Assembly (NCBI RefSeq): GCF_910592395.1
Contig: NC_088317.1
Coordinates: 3,596,001 to 3,660,000 of the forward strand
Length of the DNA: 64,000 nt
Direction: 5' to 3'
DNA from: Lineus longissimus
Lineage: Eukaryota > Nemertea > Pilidiophora > Heteronemertea > Lineidae
The notes under the pieces are model-generated. The model saw nothing but the letters and a program-made list of their open reading frames with translations, searched no databases and had not been told where the DNA came from. This document shows positions 18,601 through 28,100 of this stretch, piece by piece; the stretch's first letter is position 1, and each line of letters opens with the position of its first letter. The position numbers and the translations under genes were made by a program.

Positions 18601-18655
18601 GTTCAATTTCATTATTTTTCAGGTCGAGTACTTCTTCAAGATCCTCGACAGTTAG
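15632..18655 (+). CDS. NME7: Nucleoside diphosphate kinase homologue 7
   Basis: Eight coding exons: 15632-15739, 16153-16319, 16548-16709, 16882-17036, 17204-17359, 17708-17943, 18157-18264 and 18623-18655, about 374 residues. The N-terminal DM10 domain (FIAEWYDPNATIIRRYQFLY ... RRIFLKRSKCENITLTDLYV) is followed by two NDK domains. The first begins TLGMIKPDAISKLGHILDAI and keeps its phospho-acceptor histidine in RNACHGSDSPESAARE. The second begins TCCVIKPHAVREG and keeps it in QNAVHCTDLPEDGLLE. The end VEYFFKILDS matches the human protein nearly residue for residue. NME7 is a component of the gamma-tubulin ring complex and of ciliary doublet microtubules (family knowledge). The start follows an acceptor (TTTCAG|TGAGA-ATG). 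The exon 7 donor is the less usual GAG|GTTGGT. An intron carries a tRNA-like SINE at 17413-17600. Confidence 0.96.
17413..17600 (+). mobile_element. tRNA-derived SINE in an NME7 intron
   Basis: An A-box-like TGGTGCAGTGGC is followed about 40 bases later by a B-box GGTTCGATCCC. The downstream body holds CTCCACCCAGATGTATAAAT and GGGTACC, a motif set seen in SINEs of several marine invertebrate groups. It differs from the SINE at 10295-10545, so the genome has at least two families. Confidence 0.75.
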
Positions 18656-20022
18656 ATCCCGGTGGAATCTCCTGAAATACATGAACTGTTTGAAAATCTG
18701 AGATATATTTAGGCTGCATGACCTGTGAATGAAATCCCATTCCTTGAGTAGGAAGAGCTAAGAAATCAGTCCTGTACAAGTCTCTCTCTCTGGCGAATAA
18801 GTGTCCCTACTCTGAGCAGAGAACCATTGTGTCTGCAGAGAGCAGGGACAGTTGAATTCGCTGCAGAGACAACAATTAACTTTGCATGGGAAAACTAATA
18901 AGTTTTGTGAATAATGCGGGGGAGAAATTGTAAATAACTTAAATCTTTATGATCACGTGATATCACTTGTCCCAACTTAGGCCTGCATTAAAGAGTTAAA
19001 TATGCCATGATCTCTCCCTCAAATTAACATTTTCTACTTAATCTCTGGCTATAGAACTTGTGTGTTGACAGTCTCATCTGCTTAGGCCATTCAAAATTAA
19101 TTTTTAGATTTACGTTACCGCCCGCCCCGGTTTTTGCCTCCGTCCCAATATTTTTTTGTTTTTTGCTAAATTTTAAAAAAACCGTTTTTTTGTATTAGTT
19201 CGGTCTTGAAGCCCATTGGAAACCTTTTTTATGGCCTTACTGGCACAACTCCTCATAGGGATAGCTTCGGTACAGTGCTTATATGACCATTTACTAGCCA
19301 AAATATCCAACTCCCGTTAGATGTAGTACGCAATAGTATACCGACGCCGCATTGCGGGAATAGACTAGAGTGGAAGGTTCTTTCATCCTTTTCGAACTGA
19401 GGAGGACACGGATCAAAATGTCAAAAAGTAAAAAACAAATTCCCCTCCCCACCAAATTTTTCAGATCTGAGTGACGTAAATCTAAAAATTAATTTTGAAT
19501 GGCCTTATGAATAAGCATTGTGTATGTTAAATCCGTCCCTTTTTACGTGAAACGGAAATTCTATTGTTTTCGAAATGTCTTCTGGCATTGACTGCCAGAA
19601 AAATACGCTTGCAAGATGTTTCTTGGTATTTTCTGCAGGTCAGAAAGTCTTCAAATGCTAACAATGAAAGCGCTTCTGGTGATAGTTTTGTAAAAGATTT
19701 CATCAAGTTGTGTTTTCTGAAGTTTTTACATGCGTTCATGTATTAGAGTTGAATTTTTGCTATGCTGTATTCTAAAAGATATGATTCGTCCCACAAGTCT
19801 GCTAGCCTGGTCACTGTCCTCCCGATGTATTTTGAACAGGAAAGTATTGCACAAGCTCAGGTGCCTGATGATGGGCCTACAACTTGTTTGTGACTAATTG
19901 TTCCTGTCCAACTCGATCGTTTTCATATTTCATTGTGGCCCACGTCTCAATGGCTGTATATTTTTGTTGATATTTGGTTCATATATTGTGCACTGACTTT
20001 CTGCCTGGTATTGAATAATAAA
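18656..20022 (+). other. Probable NME7 3' UTR including a MITE
   Basis: No ORF of interest is present. A consensus AATAAA at 20017-20022 is the first strong polyadenylation signal. If it is used, the NME7 3' UTR is about 1.36 kb and includes the MITE at 19083-19507. Confidence 0.45.
19083..19507. mobile_element. MITE with ~34-base terminal inverted repeats
   Basis: The left end reads TAGGCCATTCAAAATTAATT then TTTAGATTTACGT. The right end is its inverted complement, ACGTAAATCTAAAAATTAAT then TTTGAATGGCCTTA. The roughly 360-base interior has no coding capacity. Confidence 0.85.
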
Positions 20023-22250
20023 ACCATTTTACTATTGAATTTCTTTGTCAGTTACTGTCTTTTATGCTAGTTACTGTCTTTTATGCTAATCAGCACATCC
20101 AAGGAACTGCATTTCGTGTCGGCTGCAACCTGTCCGTGGTGAAATCTCTTCCAGCTGGTTATCCGTCGTTTAATTAGTTAAGCATTATTCTCATACGCGT
20201 CGCCACTGTTCAGAGCGAAAATAATGGTCTTCAGTTCGGTCTCATGGTGGTTGTGCCAAGGAGTCAAGTTGGTTGTTTGGGGTTGGTAATTGAAAGGTCA
20301 TCTGCCTTGGAAGCATTCGCCAACCCAGATCTTATGATTAATTACCGCGAAATCATACTATTTTGGGGACGACGGGCCGCGAACTTCATTTTCATGCTTC
20401 CTGGTTAGATATTTTGTGGCACAAAATATATATTTGGAAAGTCCGTCGTTATCAATGCCCTTGCTTTAAAAAACAGAGTTATGATTGATGCGTTGATTGT
20501 TCTTACTTTAAACTTTGATTTGTATCAGCAAAGATATATTGCTTAATTCCATTGGCGGTAACCAACAGTCTGTCTCGACGGCGCTCAATTTTCATACCTG
20601 GCCAATGTCATAATTCGTCCACATTACGGGGATGACCGTGTAGATCTGTGTCTCTTTGAAGAGAGGCTATAGGAGAGATGGGGTTTCTGATTGGTTATCC
20701 CATTCTCCCAATCGCGCCAATTAAATATCAGACGCTTGCGCCAGAAGCAGCGACACTGGTCTGAGATGAGCAAGCGGAAGGGAACATCACTGGAGAAGGA
20801 GGCAGTTTCGCGCAGACTATGTTCCGAGGATAATCACCTGATAATTTACTGATTTAATGTATATTCGCGTGTTCTTTTGGATTTAAACTAATCATAGACT
20901 GTGTAATACAATATTCGACGACAATAAATATGGACGAGTTTACTGTTTTGAATAAGGTCACCTTCGCGTATTGAAGAACGGCAAAATTTGGTATACCACG
21001 AAATTAAAGTAAATTGAATATTTTTTCCACATTTATTGGCGTTGCAATAGTTATAGAGTTATACATTGGTGATCGTTGAAAGATCCCTGTATAAAGAAAT
21101 AAAGGAGAAACTTGCATGTACCCCTACGTGTATGTACAATAAATTCCACGCACGGTACATAAATTAATTCACAATAAGGTCATGCCGTGGATAAGTCAAT
21201 TCTGGGCTGTGCATTGTAACGTAGTTCTTGATGAACAAGTGCATCAAGGGCTATCGGTACCTCCGGGCACGAATTATAACAAAAGCTGGTTAAAATAAAC
21301 TGAGTGATTATTTACAAGAATAAACATAGATAACGAATATTAAACCCAAGAAAAATAGTTCATAAGAGCACGTTACTACTACAACAGTCCAAAAATTCTT
21401 CCAGAGACAAGTGTTCAGTGTTCAGCAAATATCAAAGGGACAGTTCCGGTGGGGGTATGAGCAACGAATTATTATAAACACGGGATGACATTCGGCCGGC
21501 CGAATCTCGACGAGACACAGTGTAGGAATTGGGTGCTTCGACCCCGTATGCCCTCTGGCATGGATGATATTGAAAAGGATATCAACGGCACCAACGCCAG
21601 GAACAGATTCTGACCGTCCACGACAGTGGTCTAGCCGCGTTTCACGACGACTCGTACGGCACCAACGCCAAGAATAGTACACTGAAGTCTTGCAGTCACA
21701 GCGGCATCAACGCCAAGATAAAGGTCGGAGCTCCTTCCGTAAAACAGGTCCTGCTCGGTCCTCGGTGACTTCCAAAGTGACCCAGCCTTCTGGTCACACA
21801 CCCCACATTAGCTCATACCCCAAAACATTTCATAACAGGGAGTTTCCAGCACAAATCACAACAGGCCTAGTTGAATCCTTATTCCTCCTGAATCACCTGA
21901 CAATGTTCCTACATGTAACAGAGAGTCAACTTCTAAAGCACAATTTTATAATATTTAAAGGAAAGTCCATTACTGATGTAATACGCACATAATTCATGTT
22001 GCCATAAAAACTCTCAACTTCAACCAGCTTACCAATATAGGCCTCCTTAAAATAGGCTACAGGGTGTCCAAAAAGAAAATAAAAGGCAACTTCGCCACAG
22101 TTGGTCAAAGGAGTACAAGGTCAAGCGTTCAAGACGAATGAATCTCAGGCAACAGAGGATGTTGCTCTACATCCGTTATAACAGGTACATGTCGTATTTA
22201 CAGTCCTTTACATGCATGTCGTCACTCGCGCTAGCTCATCCGTCATCTCT
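20023..22250. other. Intergenic, no supported gene
   Basis: ORFs of 78-100 codons at 21422-22374 lack recognisable domains and splice partners. A short motif (CGGCACCAACGCCAGGAACA / CGGCACCAACGCCAAGAATA, again CGGCATCAACGCCAAGA) recurs at about 21585, 21656 and 21700, suggesting local duplication, possibly in a transcribed but non-coding region. Confidence 0.4.
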
Positions 22251-22832
22251 TTACACTTTCATATCTACCCTGAGAATAGTTTTTTCCAGTGACGACTCGA
22301 AGTCTTCGTCTCTCCTCCTTGCACCAAAATCAACATACGAATCTGCGTCTCCATTGTCTTGCAGAGGAACGTAGCAATTGCCGTTCGGGTCATCGAGAAC
22401 AGCCAATGGATGAAGGAGAGCGGATCTGTACATCCGCGTCGCGGATGAACGGCAGTTATCAAACATGGACGCACCTTTGTTGTAAAAGTCCCGCAGGGTG
22501 AGAATGGTGACCCTGCGGCCGCACATCTCCGCCTCCGATACGACCTCATAACTCTGCCGGGAATCTAGTTTGCGCGTCCAGTCCACGACATTTATCAGCG
22601 CCCCATCGTCGCCCTTTCGCCAGTCCATGAAGATTATCGCGAGGTCTTTCGCTCTCCGTGAGCCAAGGTAGAGACACAGTGCGAAATGCTTGACGCAGTT
22701 CGTCTTCGCGGAACTCTTCTTCTTTCTGACCATGGCAATTTTCCTGATCGGTCTCATGATGACCTCCTCTTGGATGGTCGGATCTATATTGAATTTGCCT
22801 TTGGCAGAGGAGCAGCTACCGCAACAAGACAT
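22251..22832 (-). CDS. Uncharacterised single-exon protein, paralogue of the gene at 23613
   Basis: An intronless ORF of 193 residues starts MSCCGSCSSAKGKFNIDPTI. I do not recognise it. It aligns along most of its length with the divergent neighbour at 23613: MSC-x-C start, an IDP motif at about residue 16, KHFALCLYL against RHFGIRVVV, then MDW against LHW, and in the C-terminal half FDNCRSSATRMYRSA against WNDCLSVAEAMYRAA. The last ~45 residues are acidic and unlike the neighbour. There is no signal peptide or membrane segment, so a soluble intracellular protein is likely. A conserved histidine followed about 90 residues later by an Asp/Asn-Cys pair is compatible with a permuted papain-like fold (LRAT/PPPDE type); that is speculation. 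Confidence 0.75.
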   Translation of the reverse strand: MSCCGSCSSAKGKFNIDPTIQEEVIMRPIRKIAMVRKKKSSAKTNCVKHFALCLYLGSRRAKDLAIIFMDWRKGDDGALINVVDWTRKLDSRQSYEVVSEAEMCGRRVTILTLRDFYNKGASMFDNCRSSATRMYRSALLHPLAVLDDPNGNCYVPLQDNGDADSYVDFGARRRDEDFESSLEKTILRVDMKV

Positions 22833-23612
22833 GTTTCGTACATCCGGAGTAATATCCTATTTGAATCGGCGCCGTTCGCACTGTCCGATTTTGAAACGAT
22901 TGTCAAAAGCTTGCGTGTCGATAGGCGCAATATTTTCGTCCGTTCACTAGAGCTGACTAACGGTTGACTAACAACAAAGGCTTTGATGTCTAAAGTTAGA
23001 CCAGATTTTATTGTTTATTTTGATTGGATCATCTCGAGTTATGTTGAGTGCCTGATAACACCTCTGACCTGCTGTGAGATAAAAAAAGAGGAAAAATGAT
23101 GTTCAAACAAAAAGTGAAATTAGGTAGCTATTGTTTAATTCTGACCAATCAAAATCATTGTCTTAACAAATGGGTTTTCCCTTTCTAAACATGATCGCAA
23201 ATAACAATAACAAATCGTACAAATATAGCATTAGCATGGAGGAGAGGTTAGGGCAGGGGATAGCATTTTCATCGAATGGTCTGGTATAGGGGTTAGCAAT
23301 AGAAAGATTGGGATTAGATTTTAGCATTACATAAAAGGTACAGTTCCTGCAATCAAAAACCCCAACTTGGAAATGTTCCCAGGTTTCCAGTCGAAGGTAA
23401 ACGTGTCATAGGAAATACCGGCGGTCAATAGATTAGAGAACTCTTGAATCGATTTTGGAATAAACTGATCGATTTCGCAAGATAGGTCTAAACATACGAG
23501 CGTTGGCTGTTGTGTCTCCACGAAAATAGACCGCTGGATTGATTTGGCGAAGAGCTGAGTATCTTTCGGGAGTGCATCAGGATTTCGAACATTGTTAAAT
23601 ACATACACGAGT
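22833..23612. promoter_or_regulatory. Divergent intergenic spacer between the two paralogues
   Basis: The 780-base spacer between the two starts would have to contain both promoters. The minus strand carries a candidate polyadenylation cluster near 23010-23025 and an antisense ORF (see 23327-23610), so transcription here may be more complex than a simple bidirectional promoter. Confidence 0.35.
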
Positions 23613-23626
23613 ATGTCTTGCTTCTG
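23327..23626 (-). CDS. Possible antisense coding exon under the paralogue start
   Basis: On the minus strand a reading frame enters through an acceptor-like TTGTTGCAG just before about 23626 and runs to a stop at 23327, about 98 residues. The composition is protein-like (SIFVETQQPTLVCLDLSCEI, then FSNLLTAGISYDTFTFDWKP), not repetitive, and it is followed by AATAAA signals near 23015. It overlaps the first codons of the plus-strand gene at 23613. No upstream partner exon was found, so it may be only a chance frame. Confidence 0.3.
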   Translation of the reverse strand, partial: QKQDILVYVFNNVRNPDALPKDTQLFAKSIQRSIFVETQQPTLVCLDLSCEIDQFIPKSIQEFSNLLTAGISYDTFTFDWKPGNISKLGFLIAGTVPFM

Positions 23627-24185
23627 CAACAATGGGACTGGGGGGTTCATTGACCCCAATCTCGTAGAAGGCGACCTGCGGGCCAAGATTTCCTACATCG
23701 CTTTGGTGCAAACGAAGGAACTGTCACATCGAGTCCCGCACTGTCCGAACGACCGCCATTTTGGGATCCGTGTTGTAGTGCGGGAAACCCCCGGCGGAGT
23801 GAGAAATAAACACGTGTTTTTGCACTGGAGTTGTGAGGACAACAAATCTTTTCGTATCGAGGATGTGACAGGAACTCAGCAAATAGAACTGTACGAGGCA
23901 AAACCTGGATACGGGAAGCAAGTTACGCGGGATATGACTGTGTTTCAACTGCGGGATACTGTGACTGCCGCCGGCAGATGGAACGATTGCTTGTCCGTGG
24001 CAGAAGCAATGTACCGTGCAGCCACTGAGGCGGTGGAGACGATTGCGGCCGTTCCGGAGTCGGATGATGATGTCAGGTTGTCTGATGTGGACATCACGAC
24101 GCTGGCTGAGGAAATGAACACGAAGACTCAAGACGAGGCGGAGAGGTTGCTGGAGGGAAGGGCAAAATTCGACTCAGTTATGTAG
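23613..24185 (+). CDS. Uncharacterised single-exon protein, paralogue of the gene at 22251
   Basis: An intronless ORF of 190 residues. The start at 23613 is preferred over the upstream ATG at 23592 because MSCFCNNGTGGFIDPNLVEG then lines up with MSCCGSCSSAKGKFNIDP of the divergent paralogue. Shared features are the cysteine-rich N-terminus, an HF(G/A) motif leading into a beta-like strand, a W about 20 residues on, and the [FW][DN][DN]C ... MYR(A/S)A block. The C-terminus (SDVDITTLAEEMNTKTQDEA) is acidic and helical, unlike the paralogue. No signal peptide, no membrane segment and no known family that I can name. Confidence 0.78.
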   Translation: MSCFCNNGTGGFIDPNLVEGDLRAKISYIALVQTKELSHRVPHCPNDRHFGIRVVVRETPGGVRNKHVFLHWSCEDNKSFRIEDVTGTQQIELYEAKPGYGKQVTRDMTVFQLRDTVTAAGRWNDCLSVAEAMYRAATEAVETIAAVPESDDDVRLSDVDITTLAEEMNTKTQDEAERLLEGRAKFDSVM

Positions 24186-25143
24186 TGCAATGTAGAACGA
24201 TATTCTGTCCCAGTTAAAGGGACCGTTCGATTGTAAGCGAAAAGTTTACACTAACAGGAGCAGGAAAATCACTACGGGGGGAGTGTAAGTGGTACGATTG
24301 CCGAGAAGGACATATTTTTACATATTTAGACTGCTTCTTGTAAAATCAATTCGCCACACCTGTCCTAAATCGAACATTCTAGTGGTTTAGGGCCAATTAA
24401 TTAGCTACTGGTGGCACGTGTATTCACCAGTCGCACCAAAGTTAAAGCCGAACTAACCCTTAAAACGATTTAATGATTTCGGACAATACTTTTATACACA
24501 TGCATATATTGAACAATTGCAATTGATCGGAGTTCAAAAATCAATTTGTACTTTTAGAAGATGGCGGATATACAAATAGATTGGATATATTCGTGAATAA
24601 AATGTAGATTTTGACTTAAAACCTGAGTGTGATATACTCTTTTAGCAGATAATTTGGTGGTAAGTTATCAGTTTTAAAATACCATCCTATTTTTCTTCTT
24701 TTTATGATCTTTTATCTTCAATTGCTGCAGGAAACAACAAGGATGCGTCCGCGGTATATAAGTTGATCGTATACAGATGAAGCATTGGCGTCCCAGTGGA
24801 TGGCAGTCGGTTCGTCCGACCCCCTTCTTGGGAATTAATTGAAAATGACCGATGATCGAAAATCTCAGTTTCAAAATTAACGCTTTAGCCGCTGTACTTT
24901 TGGAAAAAGTCACCAATCCCCTTTGGAAATCATATGCTCGCTTCCTTCGTGTATACAGCCTGGCACTACGGGCCTCGGCGTTCAGTAAGGACAGTAAGGA
25001 CATCAGACAAGTGGGTCAGGAGCCCAGACTCGTACTGGTGGCGCCGCCTGGTTTGCGGATGGACATTTTTCCTGCTATCGGGAAATGGCTTAACGATGCT
25101 GTCCCTTAATTGTCGTACCATTCATTTCAGGCAATTACTAGCC
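24186..25143. other. Intergenic stretch upstream of the mosaic gene
   Basis: No supported gene. It should include the promoter of the secreted mosaic protein gene that starts at 25144; I see no clear TATA element at a fixed distance. Confidence 0.4.
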
Positions 25144-28100
25144 ATGGTACAAAGACTTTTGTTTCTCTTGATCGTGATTCTTCACAACACTGGTGAGTCA
25201 CTGCCGTGTATTGTTTTTTATTGTCCCCCGTATCTTTGTGTTTCCACACAATAGACATCGACCATAGAAAATGGGATTTTGGTAGGTTTTTGATTGTTTC
25301 TATATCATGTACCAACCCTTAGACGCAGCTGCCAAAGCGAGGCGCAGTTTATGTATAGAAGACAACACTGCATTGAACGAGAACAATCGTTATGATCGAA
25401 AGATTTTGATTGAACCAAGATGTTTTCGAACTGATTAATACTCGTATCAATTTCATCACATTTTAAGTATCACCACCTTTAGGTTCTTTGAGGCACAATT
25501 CTGCAGCTGGCATCTGTCCAAGAAACTTCAGAAAGACTGCGTTTGGATGTTTTTGTAAGTGATCTATGCTAGTTTTTATATTTAGATTCTCCAGTATAAA
25601 ATTATAGCCAATATTTTGAAATAACGCCATGTTATTCGACAAACTAATAGAGGCTACATTTATATTACATCTCTCTGAGGTCTGTAACGCAACTGGAAAT
25701 GTACTTAACCTCTCTATTGATATTAGAGAGGTTGCGCACGCTTACACAACCTCTGTATCATACTCCCTCCCCCAGGTAATGGACCGACGTGGAAGGTGGC
25801 GAAGGGCTACCACCTTCTCCACCACGACGACCGCACCATGCACGGCGTCTCCCATCCAAGGATCTGCCTGCTCTTCTGCATTCGTGAGCGGCGCTTCCTC
25901 TGTCTCTCTGTGGAGTATAACAAGGGGAAACGGATATGTCACCTCTCCAAGGACAATAGAAAAACACTTAGCAAGAAGACCTTTAAACCCAGCAAGTTTG
26001 GTGATATTTACTTCGAGATGTCTTGTTCTCATAAATTAGCAATGCGTAAGTTTCATTTTAACATTTTCTCAATCTTTGATCAGCCATTTTTCCTAGGTGC
26101 AGTGTAGATAGGTGGCCATCTTCTGTTCGTCTACCTCCTTATCGTCAGTCCTGTAGGCATATACATGTAAAACTATATGGCGCAAAAGATGGAGAAAATT
26201 AACCATTCGTTGTCTTAGTTTTTATAACATTGAATTGTTTCTGAGGCAATGGCCCTTTATTGACTTCGCTGCGGTCAGCTTATTTTTCCTCAAAAAAACA
26301 ATATCCGTCTCAGACAAGCCCCTCACCGCAATAACCTTAAAATATTTCAAACATTTGTCTTTCAAAACATTGTAGTTGTATTGCGAACGGTAGACGAAGT
26401 CTTCAGGAAAAGGCTCCAGTTTTGTCTTTACTATAACTGCACATGCGCCAAGTATGATATCATCATCAGAATGAGACGTGTCCAAAAGTTCGTCTGCCTC
26501 GATCAATTTGTTGATGACGTCATAATTCAGTAGTGTTGCAAAATCTTCGAAGTATTCCCTTACAACGAAATCTTTTCCTCTGTTGACACCTTCAGCCCAT
26601 TTTGGGTGCTCTTCAGGAAGATATTTGCGAGATATGACGCCCATGAACAAAGGCTCATTTGCTGAACGATCTGCAAGATAGTGCATCACATTCTCCGGAA
26701 ACACAGTGACGTCATCTTGCGTAGAAATGACGTAGTCCACATTGCCACAGTATTTTTTTACCCACTTGAATCCGTCCATAATATGAGCTCCTTTGCTATA
26801 GTAATTGTACTTTCCCTTCACGATATCAACATATATTCGTTCCTCCTTAAGAAATTTCTGTTTCATTCGCGTGCCGTCTGCAAATCCAATGAGAAAAACA
26901 ACCCGGATTGAAATTCCCGCGTAAATATAAGGATCTCCCCAGGTGCGTCTGATGAGCAGTCGTCTGGTCGTATCTTGCACAGCACTTTTCACAATAATTA
27001 GTAAATTAATTTTCATGTCGCCACGGCAAATTTCATTCACGCTCCTAGCTTTTAACTTAGGTTTAAGAATGGGTATATTATTTTGTACGGCAGCCATTTT
27101 GTTTGTCTTGGCGGCCATTTTGTTTGACTCGGCAGCCATTTTGTATGGGAAGAAGCCCATTTTTTGTTGTTGAATTGCTTCCACCATTTTGGAAAGTTCT
27201 TCATGTCGGGATTCGTGCTTCTTATGTTCCATTGCGAATTTCACGAGAAGCAAGAAGGTCAAGAGAAACCAGACCAGGACGAAGCCTATAGCACAACGGG
27301 CGTGCCGACTAGGCCTCGAGGATGTCATGATTTGAATGCGGCGCGTCATCTTCAGCGAAATTCGCCCAAATCGCAAAGTACTAAGCCTGGTTTCCACAGA
27401 ATTTTAATCCACCAACAATGTTATTATAGAACATTTCAGTGCAATGCCGGAGTAGCTTGCTCCATGGTGCAATTGAGCACAGTCTTTGTCCACGTTTTAT
27501 ATGATATTCTCAGAGTCACACCCGTAACTTGCCGTAACGTTACCGGTTATACTGATCAGAGATTGCCTTGTTTAAATGCTTTTTAGAACACAATTTGGGC
27601 AGCTTTAAGAACGCAAAAGTGGTCTGGAATACGAACTGGCGGCTTTAGACCGGCTGGTTGATTTTCATGATGAGAGAACGATACACGAGTTGTGGCACAA
27701 TCTTCTTTAGGGAACTGAATTCCCTAACATGAATCCCATGAAGACGGGTCGTCACACCTGGAAGGAATATCCAAATGGCAAGCTATCTCCTCTTTGAGTG
27801 TTATCGAGTTGGTCAACACTGCCATCCAAGTAGCCTATTCGTGTACGGGAACCTTCTACTCCAAAATGTGAATAACCTAGTTGTTGTCCAGCTGATACCT
27901 GATTGTGTAATTGATAGGGCATGTTGTCAGCGGATGGGCTGTGATGGTATCTGTGGCATGAAAATGAGCGCAAACCTGTTGCCTTCATATTAGGTCATGC
28001 CATTAAAGGTTGATATTGGAACGCATTAATAGTTTGCCATTTTTTTTCTCTCTCTGTGAAAATTACTCTAGGACCTGGTGTAGAAGTCTGAAATGTCCTC

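Noticed and set aside
23724-24131. A minus-strand ORF of 135 codons
   Set aside because: It is the shadow of the plus-strand paralogue, which aligns with its divergent partner along its length.
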